Of a DNA stretch of 21,471 nt, positions 7,074 to 16,130 are shown one piece after another; position 1 is the stretch's first letter; each line of letters starts with the position of its first letter. The translations under genes were made by a program, and so were the position numbers. The notes beneath the pieces are model-generated. The model saw only the letters and a list, made by a program, of their open reading frames with translations, ran no database searches and had not been told where the DNA came from. Origin of the DNA: a virus. The stretch is from IMG/VR virus record IMGVR_UViG_3300004472_000067, positions 1 to 21,471 of that record, one strand, 5' to 3'.

Positions 7074-8917
7074 TTAATACCGACTTCTCTGCTTTAGCGT
7101 TTGCAGATATTAAGAACAGCTTAATCGACCATTATAAAAACAGTGCTAATTTCGCAGATTATGATTTCGAAGGGTCGCGAATGAACACCTTAATTGATGG
7201 TTTGGCATATGCGGCATTGTATCAAGGTACAATGGCGAATGCTGCATTATTCGAATCATTCCTGCAATCTGCTCGTAATCGTGGGTCTGTTGTAATGGGC
7301 GCCCAAAATATCGGATATGTACCCGCGTCCACCCGTGGTGCAACTATCGATATGGGTATCACATTAACTTATAACCAACCGGGTGCATTACCAAATTCAG
7401 CTAAAGTACCGTTTGGATTCAAATTCTCAGGTACGATGGGCGATACCAAGTACGATTTCGTAACCTTCAAAGATACGTTTATTACGAAGAATACAGCCGG
7501 TACATATACCGGTGATCTGAATGTTATTCAAGGTAAGATCATACGCCAACAATACACATGGGCTGCTAATACCCGAATTTTTATCCGAGATACCACAATT
7601 GATCGTAGATATATCAGAATTCAGGTAGATGGTGTTGATTATACCCTTGCAGGTAATGCCGCAAGAACAAATTCCACGGATGCTGTCTATTATTTCCGTG
7701 AAACCCAAGATGGGTGGACAGAGATTTACTTCGGTACTGGTGAATTGGAAATAATTCCGGGCCAGCCGGATCTGAGTAACTATGTTGGTGGTATCACACC
7801 CGCAGTAGGTCAGACCGTTGTTATCCAATATCTGTCGGTTAAAGGTTCAGCCGGTAACGGTATCACCACATTTAAAGCGGTGGATTCGGTTGCTGGATTT
7901 GACTTCGCGATCACATTGTCATCTGATGCTATCAGTGATGGTGGTGGTGACAAGGAAGATATTGAACGCATCAGAACAGTGGCTCCAAAGGTATTCGAGG
8001 CTCAGGGTCGTTGTGTGACCGCACAGGACTATGAAGCGTTTGTCCTCCAAGAGTTTGGATCGGTGGTTCAGGCAATTCGATGCTTTGGTGATAATACAAA
8101 ACCGGGTTATGCATTTATCGCGATCAAACCAGTCAATGAACTGGTAATGAATAGTGCGGAAATGCAGGCAATTGAAGACTACTTGTCGGATTACAATGTT
8201 GTTACAATTGCCCCTCTAATCGTTACCCCGGATTATATCTTCATTGAACAGACTATATCCGTGGATTATCGGGTTACTGAACTAAGTGTGTCTGAAGATC
8301 AATTAATTACCAACATCAGGGCTCAGGTGGAAGCATATTTTGCACAGAATATTACCACATTTTCAGCCAGTTTTCACACATCCAAGTTACTGAGTTATAT
8401 CGATAATACCGATACTTCGGTATTGGGTTCTAGATGTAGTATTCGTCTGGTTAAAGAGTTAGAAGATAACTATCTAACCCCGACAACAGGTGTAAACTTT
8501 CTGAATCCGTTGGTGCCTACAACGTTTATCAGTTCACCAATTTCATTTATTCAAGATCCCGCTAATCCATATGATCTGAATATTTTGAGTACGACTTCTG
8601 GTGGATTAGTGATTGGACCATTCAACGCCAATTCGGGGATTACCCAACAGGCATATGTTTTGAATGACTTCAATAGAGTAGGTACTTCACCTAATGATCA
8701 ATACTTTTGGATTGGTAATATTGATCATCCATCAGGGTCTGTATATTTCAACCTTGGGGCACTCGGGCTTCCTAGAACAAGTTTTGCTGTAGCGAATCTT
8801 CAAATGTATGCCAACCCGGTAGAGACTGATATCTATACCAAAAACGGTTCTCTGATTGTATACGAGCCTTTATTGCGCCCTACCTACATTTCAGTCGCCA
8901 TTCACCCAATTTTGTGA
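7070..8917 (+). CDS. 6: Baseplate wedge subunit gp6 (baseplate J-like)
   Basis: 615 aa, near the 660 aa of T4 gp6. The N-terminus matches T4 gp6 closely in pattern: YKNSANFADYDFEGSRMNTL, then LAYAALYQ, ALFESFL, and IGYVPAS. Around residues 316-355 is the baseplate-J family segment TAQDYEAFVLQEFGSVVQAI, with a C-terminal PGYAFIAIKP. In T4, gp6 dimers join neighbouring wedges into the inner ring that holds the iris of the baseplate, bound to gp7 and gp25. The start overlaps the gp25 stop by 4 nt, implying coupled translation and stoichiometric expression. No truncation or missing region is apparent. Confidence 0.95.
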   Translation: MINTDFSALAFADIKNSLIDHYKNSANFADYDFEGSRMNTLIDGLAYAALYQGTMANAALFESFLQSARNRGSVVMGAQNIGYVPASTRGATIDMGITLTYNQPGALPNSAKVPFGFKFSGTMGDTKYDFVTFKDTFITKNTAGTYTGDLNVIQGKIIRQQYTWAANTRIFIRDTTIDRRYIRIQVDGVDYTLAGNAARTNSTDAVYYFRETQDGWTEIYFGTGELEIIPGQPDLSNYVGGITPAVGQTVVIQYLSVKGSAGNGITTFKAVDSVAGFDFAITLSSDAISDGGGDKEDIERIRTVAPKVFEAQGRCVTAQDYEAFVLQEFGSVVQAIRCFGDNTKPGYAFIAIKPVNELVMNSAEMQAIEDYLSDYNVVTIAPLIVTPDYIFIEQTISVDYRVTELSVSEDQLITNIRAQVEAYFAQNITTFSASFHTSKLLSYIDNTDTSVLGSRCSIRLVKELEDNYLTPTTGVNFLNPLVPTTFISSPISFIQDPANPYDLNILSTTSGGLVIGPFNANSGITQQAYVLNDFNRVGTSPNDQYFWIGNIDHPSGSVYFNLGALGLPRTSFAVANLQMYANPVETDIYTKNGSLIVYEPLLRPTYISVAIHPIL

Positions 8918-8926
8918 TAATAAAAC

Positions 8927-11900
8927 ATGGCACAATCACCAGCATTAGAAATAGTTCGAATTAAGAATGTCGCCGGGACATTTGCCATGATTACATGGGA
9001 TGATCTGGGTGGTGTCTTCAACTATGAAGTTCAGAAATCTGCAAACAGCGGCCAATTTATTGCCGCTGGTATTACAAGCAGTTCTGAATATTTCGATCAA
9101 GATGTAACCCCAAATACCCTGTATGTTTACAGGGTACGTGCAATATCGACTGAATATACACCAAGTGATTGGACTCTATCAGAATCATTCACCACATTTG
9201 CAAGTAATTCATATGTGGTGACCTCGCAATCATCGGTATCGATTTATCAAAATTTCATCAATCAAAAATTGGTTAAAGCAAATAGTATTTTCAATTTCAA
9301 TAAAGATGAAATTGATGGTGTATTGGTTAAAGAAGGGTTCGCATTTAATAACTCACATACCAATATTACCGATGTTGAAAACTATATCCTATATCAAGAT
9401 GAATCGCTGCAATTATATGGTGACGTGTCCGAGGCATGCGGGGATAGATATAAGCTTCTACCAGCGTACTTCAATGATATTTTCTTTTCGTTTGAACGAA
9501 AACAATCTATTGTCCGATACTCAAAAAATAATGCTGCATCGTGGACTCTCCATCGCGGTATTCTTGGTCGAGTTGGTAACCCAGTAGGGACGCAAGTTGC
9601 TGTAACAACAGACGAATCTATGTACATCATGGGTTGGGATGGGATCTACAATCTTACATTCAGCACTGATATTAAATGGTCTGACAATGTTATGACACTT
9701 AGTTCTATCACCCAAACATTTAGTCCGAGTAATCCGGGGTCGTTCCGTATATCAAAACTGGTGGATCTACCATCTGGATTGGGTTATGGGTCGATTGAGG
9801 CAATTACAATTGATGAAGATGGGGATCGGATTTATGTAGCTTCGGCCAACACCATCTATTCACTGGAACTACAATCTATCAGTTTAGATGGATCTGGGAA
9901 TCGACAATGGAATACAAATACTATTGCGGTCACCGGTGACACAACAAATGATGTTCTGGTTAAAAACTTGGTAGCTTTCAACGGCTCCCTGTATGCGTAT
10001 GTGCCGGGTGTAAGGACAGGATCTGGGGTAACCCTTGAGAGTGGCTATAACGTAGCACCATCGACCTACGAAGGGATATACCAAATAGATTATGGTTTGA
10101 CCACATCGACCCGCGTGTATGGGAATGTGAGTGATGAACAAACTACACTAGATCCGTTGATTTCCAATCTATCTAGATCATCAACTCATATTTTATTTGA
10201 TGGTATTAATCGACCATATTTGTTGGCAGATGATCCATTATCATTGGAATCACCTACACCGGGCTATACTGATAGTGATTTAGATCCTGATAGAGTTGAT
10301 TATGCGGTTCAGTATGTAATAGACCCCACCAACATTGTAACAAATAACCGTGGTTATCGAAAACCAATACGATCTGTTGATGGTGTATCATGGATTACCA
10401 GAGAAGAAAACTATCACTATGAATCGCAATACTTGTGGTTTGATGGTAATAGAGTTTGGGTGAACTATAAAGCCAAGTTGGCATTGATTACCAAACGTGC
10501 AGATTTCGTTCAAGCATTTACCAATCCATCCGAAACTTTAGATAATGGTAAGTATACATTCTATGCGGATTCATTCAATATCAGCGGATTCCCCGGATAT
10601 GTTATCGGGATGGTATTTTACAAAAAAACGACCGGTGATCTTATTGGATATTACAGCCTCGGGTTCCGAACCCGCGACAATGCAATTTTCACATGGGTTC
10701 CAGATAGACAGATTGCAAATGCAATTTTAGCATCTAATTCCATTGATGCTGTTGTAGTGGAAGATACTCCGACTAATGAATCTGATATTGTGCCACCATT
10801 AGATCCAATGGTGTACCAATTCTTACCTGAGCAGTTCATTCAAAATGAACCTCTGTATGTATCGTTCGTGGAAGAATATCTGAAATTTCTATCCAGCGAT
10901 AGACATTCTGATTATGGTCAGTTGTATAATCTTATTCAAAACCATGATGTAAATGAAACTGAATATCTGCAAATGTTTTACAATGATCTATCGAAGCGAA
11001 ACGTCTATCTAGATACCGCAAAATGGACCCAGCTTTTGAAGTTCATTAACAACAGACCATCGGATCTATATTCCATCAAAGGTGTAAAAGATTCGTATAA
11101 GTTTTTGTTTAAATTGTTGTATAACGAAGAAGTGACGATCACAACGGAAATCGATTCGCAGTACGAATATGATATTATCGTTGCATCTGACAACGCTACA
11201 TCGGATCTAGTGGGTAATAGACTTACATGCAGCACCGGCTATGGGGATGTGGTGTACTATGATCGGTACTATGATACCAACGGTAATGCATACTGGCAGA
11301 TGACGCTAAATAACATCATAGGGGAGTTTGATATCGGCGAAACCATAACATCCGCAGGCAACCCAGCGTTTGCAGGGACTGTAATCCGTGGTGTTGTTGG
11401 TAAAGAAGCTCCACTTGATAGTCAGGATTACCTGAACCGTGGACCAACGTACTATGCGATATCGATCTACTCCCAAATGCAAGTTTCGAAATATCGTGAC
11501 GATGTTCTAAGGTTTGTGCATCCAGTTGGTTTTGGATTTGTTGGGATTATGCTGATCACCATGTTTGTAAACTCAGGTGTTTCGACAACCCACAAAGAAA
11601 CTTTGGTTGACATTTTGCAAACCCTAAAATGGGATATGGGACTTCCTAGTGTATATCCACCTACGTTACCAGCGTTGGATACCAATGGAAAATACCAGAT
11701 GAATAATTATGGTGTGATTCAAACAACCCCACATCCACTGGCAGGACAGGCATTTCCGCTGACTCCGACATATATGGCCGATAATCCACAAGTTATCGAC
11801 GGTCAGGATTCAGATCAACGTCGTAAGGATTCTTACTTGTTTGATAGTTCAAACCTGCGTTTCATAAACATGCGTAAACTTGTTGATCGTCGTCTAAAAG

Positions 11901-11929
11901 ATGGATTGACCCAAAGGAAAGATTCATAA
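8927..11929 (+). CDS. 7: Baseplate wedge initiator gp7
   Basis: 1000 aa, against 1032 in T4. Residues 1-~92 form a fibronectin-III-like domain (MITWDD, NYEVQKS, YVYRVRAIS), as in T4 gp7. A long beta-rich middle follows. The C-terminal third is strongly T4-like: KRNVYLDTAKW, YSIKGVKDSYKFLFKLLYNE, and VLRFVHPVGFGFVGIMLITM near residue 860, ending VDRRLKDG. Gp7 begins wedge assembly in T4 by binding gp10, then gp8, gp6 and gp25. No good Shine-Dalgarno sequence is visible upstream (TGATAATAAAAC). The start lies 9 nt after the gp6 stop, so translation may rely on re-initiation from gp6. The stop overlaps the gp8 start (TAATG). Confidence 0.95.
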   Translation: MAQSPALEIVRIKNVAGTFAMITWDDLGGVFNYEVQKSANSGQFIAAGITSSSEYFDQDVTPNTLYVYRVRAISTEYTPSDWTLSESFTTFASNSYVVTSQSSVSIYQNFINQKLVKANSIFNFNKDEIDGVLVKEGFAFNNSHTNITDVENYILYQDESLQLYGDVSEACGDRYKLLPAYFNDIFFSFERKQSIVRYSKNNAASWTLHRGILGRVGNPVGTQVAVTTDESMYIMGWDGIYNLTFSTDIKWSDNVMTLSSITQTFSPSNPGSFRISKLVDLPSGLGYGSIEAITIDEDGDRIYVASANTIYSLELQSISLDGSGNRQWNTNTIAVTGDTTNDVLVKNLVAFNGSLYAYVPGVRTGSGVTLESGYNVAPSTYEGIYQIDYGLTTSTRVYGNVSDEQTTLDPLISNLSRSSTHILFDGINRPYLLADDPLSLESPTPGYTDSDLDPDRVDYAVQYVIDPTNIVTNNRGYRKPIRSVDGVSWITREENYHYESQYLWFDGNRVWVNYKAKLALITKRADFVQAFTNPSETLDNGKYTFYADSFNISGFPGYVIGMVFYKKTTGDLIGYYSLGFRTRDNAIFTWVPDRQIANAILASNSIDAVVVEDTPTNESDIVPPLDPMVYQFLPEQFIQNEPLYVSFVEEYLKFLSSDRHSDYGQLYNLIQNHDVNETEYLQMFYNDLSKRNVYLDTAKWTQLLKFINNRPSDLYSIKGVKDSYKFLFKLLYNEEVTITTEIDSQYEYDIIVASDNATSDLVGNRLTCSTGYGDVVYYDRYYDTNGNAYWQMTLNNIIGEFDIGETITSAGNPAFAGTVIRGVVGKEAPLDSQDYLNRGPTYYAISIYSQMQVSKYRDDVLRFVHPVGFGFVGIMLITMFVNSGVSTTHKETLVDILQTLKWDMGLPSVYPPTLPALDTNGKYQMNNYGVIQTTPHPLAGQAFPLTPTYMADNPQVIDGQDSDQRRKDSYLFDSSNLRFINMRKLVDRRLKDGLTQRKDS

Positions 11930-12930
11930 TGACAGTTATATATCGTGGGTTGGTAACCCCTAAATTTAGAACAACCGCGATGATGAACTTTATTGGAAGA
12001 ATTGCGGATGATGCCGACTCGAACACATATTATATGTCGTTCGGTCGCGCAACACCGTGGTCCACCTACGAATCTAGTTCATATTTCAAACCACCATATC
12101 CGGTGACCAATGATACCGGTATTGCATCACTATGGGATGATATGCTTGGGCTTATCAAAGTGTCCAAGCTGTCATGGATTCCTGTAATCCCTCGCAGAGA
12201 TTGGGGAAACCCCACTTACCAAAATAGCCTGACATTCCAAATTGATGATGTGGTTGTTGTAAACTCCCTAACCGGCGTGAATAAATATGACACAGCCGAT
12301 GCGGGTTACATGGTATATCGATGTGTGCAAGTCCCACAAACCGATGGTACGTGTAGCGTCAACCAATTGAGAGATAGAACCGACTGCTTGATGGCAGGTG
12401 GTACATGGTCGCCTACCGCTAGTTTGGGTGGGCCTGATAATATCCCTAAAGGGAAGAATTCTGCATATGATTCTGGTGATGGTTATCTATGGGCTTTCCT
12501 GTATACCATTCCACCTGATGAAGTTATCAATTCGACCAACGATGATTACATTGTAGTCCCAACCCCGGATGATATTACCACCAACCCTAGTAAATGGGGT
12601 ATTGTAGATACCGGAAATATCAATCAAATCAGCCGAATTATTTTTGACATCAACTGTAGTTCCCTTATGGGCGCCGCACAGTTGACCGACCGAGATTTTA
12701 CTAATACAAACCGGGTGGGTAATACCGGATATCGTCAGTTGGCAATTCTGGTAAACCCGTTGCTTGCAAAAGCACATCAAGGTGACCCAGATGTCAAAGC
12801 TACTGATTATACCTATGACCCTAGCCAACTTCTGGTTGAATCCGGTGAAGTTCTTTACATTGAGAACCGACCTCCGATTTATCGATCTAGCGATCAGACA
12901 GAATCTATCCGAATTATTTTGAGTTTCTAA
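11929..12930 (+). CDS. 8: Baseplate wedge subunit gp8
   Basis: 333 aa, against 334 in T4, with matches along the whole length: VIYRGLVTPKFRT at the N-terminus, FGRATPW (38-44), VIPRRDWG (86-93), GDGYLWAFLYTIPPD, YIVVPTPDD, NPLLAKAHQGDPDVKA, ENRPPI, and the end DQTESIRIILSF. It dimerises in the wedge arm and contacts gp7 and gp10 in T4. Three cysteines (C132, C142, C153) and GGTW at 157-160 form a motif also present in T4 gp8. AAAGGA lies about 15 nt ahead of the start, which overlaps the gp7 stop. Confidence 0.97.
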   Translation: MTVIYRGLVTPKFRTTAMMNFIGRIADDADSNTYYMSFGRATPWSTYESSSYFKPPYPVTNDTGIASLWDDMLGLIKVSKLSWIPVIPRRDWGNPTYQNSLTFQIDDVVVVNSLTGVNKYDTADAGYMVYRCVQVPQTDGTCSVNQLRDRTDCLMAGGTWSPTASLGGPDNIPKGKNSAYDSGDGYLWAFLYTIPPDEVINSTNDDYIVVPTPDDITTNPSKWGIVDTGNINQISRIIFDINCSSLMGAAQLTDRDFTNTNRVGNTGYRQLAILVNPLLAKAHQGDPDVKATDYTYDPSQLLVESGEVLYIENRPPIYRSSDQTESIRIILSF

Positions 12931-12932
12931 TA

Positions 12933-13742
12933 ATGAGTAAAAACCTGCTTATCACGGGTGTTGCTGGTGATAATACAACCGGCGACACCTTATATAATGG
13001 TGCAACCAAGATCAATGCTATGTTTGGTGAGGTATATGATGCCTTTGGTCTACAAGGCTCTAATCCACAAGACATTCATGCAACTGGTTACTTCCAAACC
13101 CCACAACGTAGTTATTATACATATCCAGTAACCGCTGGTAGTATGTTGAATGTGGATACTCGAAATGGTGTTCTATCAGTCAAACTACCTAATGGTAGAA
13201 TTGGTGAAATGGTTAAACTTCGTGACCCTTTTGGGTCGTGGGTAACCAACCCAATTACGGTATATGCTGATGGTATTGAGGAAATCGATAGTCTCCTAAC
13301 TCCGGTTACGCTAAATATTTCATTCATCGAAGTTACATTTGTGTGTATCAATGATACACCGGGTCAAGTAAATTGGACGTACTCTCTCAAGAGTTTGATG
13401 GACAGGACAATTCGCCTGATCGATACAGTATTTGTTTTAACCCCAACAACTCCAATTACATACACAATCGGTAGTACGGCTTCTTTTACATCTGCACAGT
13501 TGTTCTTTACAGGATTACAACGTCAAGGTGGTACGGCTGTCACTTCCTCTGAAATTCACCTTGCCCATGATGGAACAACGCATGTTTATAATGAATCCTC
13601 GGTTCTTAGTACCGGCACTACTCGTGTATATGACATCGATTTTTCTATTCAGTCTGGTACTGTAGTTATGATGTTAACCACAACTTTACCACAAGTTAAA
13701 GTTGCCGTTAGATCGACCGATTTTACTCGAATTACACTGTGA
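12933..13742 (+). CDS. 9: Baseplate wedge / long tail fibre connector gp9
   Basis: 269 aa (T4 gp9: 288). The N-terminus TTGDTLYNGATKINAMFGEV followed by IHATGYFQT matches T4 gp9 (STGDILFDGGNKIN…IHATGYYQ). Later segments NWTYSL and VKVAVRST also correspond. In T4, trimeric gp9 is the socket for the long tail fibres and helps trigger contraction when fibres bind. The partner here could be the 1361-aa fibre in this window, which is inference. The first ~150 residues are visibly related to the start of gp10 next door. It starts 2 nt after the gp8 stop with only a weak ribosome site. Confidence 0.93.
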   Translation: MSKNLLITGVAGDNTTGDTLYNGATKINAMFGEVYDAFGLQGSNPQDIHATGYFQTPQRSYYTYPVTAGSMLNVDTRNGVLSVKLPNGRIGEMVKLRDPFGSWVTNPITVYADGIEEIDSLLTPVTLNISFIEVTFVCINDTPGQVNWTYSLKSLMDRTIRLIDTVFVLTPTTPITYTIGSTASFTSAQLFFTGLQRQGGTAVTSSEIHLAHDGTTHVYNESSVLSTGTTRVYDIDFSIQSGTVVMMLTTTLPQVKVAVRSTDFTRITL

Positions 13743-13753
13743 TGGTAGGCTAA

Positions 13754-15517
13754 ATGAAACAAGATATTATTTTAGGTGCAGCGGTCGATGATTCGACCGG
13801 TGACTATATTCGTCAGGGTGGGTTGAAGATCAACTCCAACTTTGATGAAGCCTACGCAGCATTAGGGGATGGAACTGAGTTCCACCCTGCCGGTGCTTTT
13901 CAAACATGGTCCCATAGTAATGGGTCAGATTTGACCCCAGATTTTGGTGAAGCATACAACATTAATACCTTGGCTGGTGTAATCGAGGTTACGCTACCAA
14001 AGGGTTCCCCCGCAGAGTATGGCCGTGTTATCAAATTACGCGACGTACACGCATCATGGGGCACCAATGATTGTATTGTTCAACCAACATCAGGTGATTC
14101 GATTGGGGGTTCAACCAACCCAGTTGACTTTGCCACAGACTTTTTAGATTTAACATTTGTCTATACATCCCCATCGACATGGAGATATATCTACGGTGTC
14201 AAATTGGACTCGCTTCCAGTTCTGCCCGGTGCCGGTGTTGTAGTACAGACATTTAGAGTAACACCAACTCAATATAATGATGGCTTCTTCACCAACATCA
14301 GTCCTTCTGGTTATGACGCAAGTTCGGTTCAGGTATATCGAAATGGTGCGTTGCTTACATATGATTCAAACATTGCTAACACCGACTATGGATCTAGATC
14401 CGGTACATCAATTACCCAATTGAATGGGATCGATATTTACGTCCCATATGTAGTGTCTGGTGATGTTATCACAATCATTAGCTATTCAAGAAGCGTTGAA
14501 AGTAGCCCTGTTTCATATGTTCGGTATGATTGCCAGATGATTTCGGCTGGTAACCCACAAGTTGCGGTCCCCGGACAATCTGCAAAGATTAAGACCGGTG
14601 GTATGTACAGTCTAACCGATTTTGGGCTTCCTACTGATGAACAGGTAAACCCGGCTGCATGTCAAGTGCTGGTTAACGGTACTGTATTGGTGGAGGCTGG
14701 TAAAGCACTTTTAAGTTCGGCTGGATATGAAGATTATGCCATCGGGGCCGATAGTTTAGGTCGTTGGAACCAGTTAAGCATTAGTCCAGATTTGAATGAT
14801 GGGGATATTGTTACTATCATCTATTTCAACAATGAAATTGGATCAATTTTAGGTTGGGATACGGTAGGTGGTATTCAATCAAGGGTTGCTGCTCAGTTCT
14901 TGGATACATCATTTATCTTTAATAGATCCAATAAGATTCGCTACACCGATACAACAAACCCATCGGCTGTTACTACAGCGGTTGTTGCAGGGACCGAAAC
15001 AAATATTCGGTTTGCAAACGTTATTCAATTGTTGGAATCGATATATCCTGTCGGTTCCCTCTATATGAATGCAAACAACCCAGCAAACCCATCGCTATAT
15101 ATGGGGTTTGGTACATGGGCTAGATATGCAACCGGAAGAACTATTTTTGGATTTACGGATGCGTTGGATAGTACCAACAGCCCAGATCCGTTGTTCGGTG
15201 TAAACCCGGATATCTTAGATGATTATGGTAATCCTGCGAAAATTGCTGGTAACAGAATTGGTGCTAGACAGGTGCAACTGGGTGTACAACACATCCCGGA
15301 ATTGGTGTCTGATCGTCAATATATGAGAGAAGCATTGTCAGGAACAGGTGAGATAAACCTTACCGGGTGTCTACCAGACCCGAGCGTGACATTGGCATCT
15401 TTAGCTACATATGAATTGGCAACGGTTAATATCAACGGTACAACAGGTCAATCTGCTGCGGACTTTGCTATTATTCCACCGGCCATCACAACTTATATCT
15501 GGGTGAGAACTGCATAA
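13754..15517 (+). CDS. 10: Baseplate wedge subunit and tail pin gp10
   Basis: 587 aa (T4 gp10: 602). Matches to T4 gp10 include DDSTGDYIRQGGLKINSNFDE at 12-32 (in two parts, DDSTGDYIRQGG and KINSNFDE), NTLAGVIEVTLPKG, IKLRDVHASW, and late in the chain IYPVGSLYMNANNPANPSLY followed by MGFGTW, ending TTYIWVRTA. Trimeric gp10 joins gp7 to gp11 and gp12 at the outer rim and moves as the baseplate changes from dome to star. The middle region lacks the Cys/GGTW motif that T4 gp10 has. The stop overlaps the gp11 start (TAATG). Confidence 0.96.
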   Translation: MKQDIILGAAVDDSTGDYIRQGGLKINSNFDEAYAALGDGTEFHPAGAFQTWSHSNGSDLTPDFGEAYNINTLAGVIEVTLPKGSPAEYGRVIKLRDVHASWGTNDCIVQPTSGDSIGGSTNPVDFATDFLDLTFVYTSPSTWRYIYGVKLDSLPVLPGAGVVVQTFRVTPTQYNDGFFTNISPSGYDASSVQVYRNGALLTYDSNIANTDYGSRSGTSITQLNGIDIYVPYVVSGDVITIISYSRSVESSPVSYVRYDCQMISAGNPQVAVPGQSAKIKTGGMYSLTDFGLPTDEQVNPAACQVLVNGTVLVEAGKALLSSAGYEDYAIGADSLGRWNQLSISPDLNDGDIVTIIYFNNEIGSILGWDTVGGIQSRVAAQFLDTSFIFNRSNKIRYTDTTNPSAVTTAVVAGTETNIRFANVIQLLESIYPVGSLYMNANNPANPSLYMGFGTWARYATGRTIFGFTDALDSTNSPDPLFGVNPDILDDYGNPAKIAGNRIGARQVQLGVQHIPELVSDRQYMREALSGTGEINLTGCLPDPSVTLASLATYELATVNINGTTGQSAADFAIIPPAITTYIWVRTA

Positions 15518-16122
15518 TGAGTATTAATAGACAGGCTGCATCGATTACAACTAATGATGCGGCTGATATCACATATGACCAAACACTGTTCCCGCAAATT
15601 GGGTCGGCATCTGCCGCCCAACAGGCGTTGGGTATCGATGGTCCAAATGTTCAGGCGGCACTTGATCAGATTTACGATAGTACCACGGTACAACCCGGTG
15701 CGATTGTTGTAACATTAAGTGCATTGAATCCGAATACTGCACCTACGGTAAGTTATTCGCAGGTTAGTAAAGTAACTGTTACCGGAACCCCGGTAGCGGG
15801 AACTCTAATGATTGCTGGATATCAAGTCCCAATTTTAGCAACCGATACCACAACACAAATTGCTACAAAAATCAGTACAGCATTGGCCGCAAACACAACA
15901 GTGTTTTCATCCGCCGTGGCTTCGACTAATACCGTGACGTATACCTATATTGATAGTCATGACCATCAAGTTGACAATAACATTCAGTTAGGGTTGACCG
16001 TATCGACTACCACAACCACATATGGTGGTACACCGGGATACCTCGGGTATGGTTGGTGGGAGCTGCTTGGGTCTGAAGCTAAATACGGTAAGACCTTCTA
16101 TAGCTGGCTGCGAATCTCATAA
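15517..16122 (+). CDS. 11: Baseplate wedge outer subunit gp11
   Basis: 201 aa (T4 gp11: 219). The match to T4 is clearest in the C-terminal half: TYTYIDSHDHQVDNNIQLGL aligns with T4 TYLDNQKH…STYGITIS, and PGYLGYGWWELLG aligns with PGYGTWNLLG. The chain ends YSWLRIS, against YHFERTA in T4. The N-terminal ~65 residues (Ala/Thr/Asp-rich, with a VQAALDQIYD helix) match the general gp11 layout. Gp11 trimers sit on gp10 and position the short tail fibre gp12 in T4. The order 10-11-12 is kept. The start overlaps the gp10 stop and there is no other plausible ATG nearby. Confidence 0.88.
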   Translation: MSINRQAASITTNDAADITYDQTLFPQIGSASAAQQALGIDGPNVQAALDQIYDSTTVQPGAIVVTLSALNPNTAPTVSYSQVSKVTVTGTPVAGTLMIAGYQVPILATDTTTQIATKISTALAANTTVFSSAVASTNTVTYTYIDSHDHQVDNNIQLGLTVSTTTTTYGGTPGYLGYGWWELLGSEAKYGKTFYSWLRIS

Positions 16123-16130
16123 GGTGAGTT

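Noticed and set aside
7427-7828. 133-aa minus-strand open frame within gp6
   Set aside because: It is opposite a strong T4 homologue, with no family signature and no separate promoter seen.
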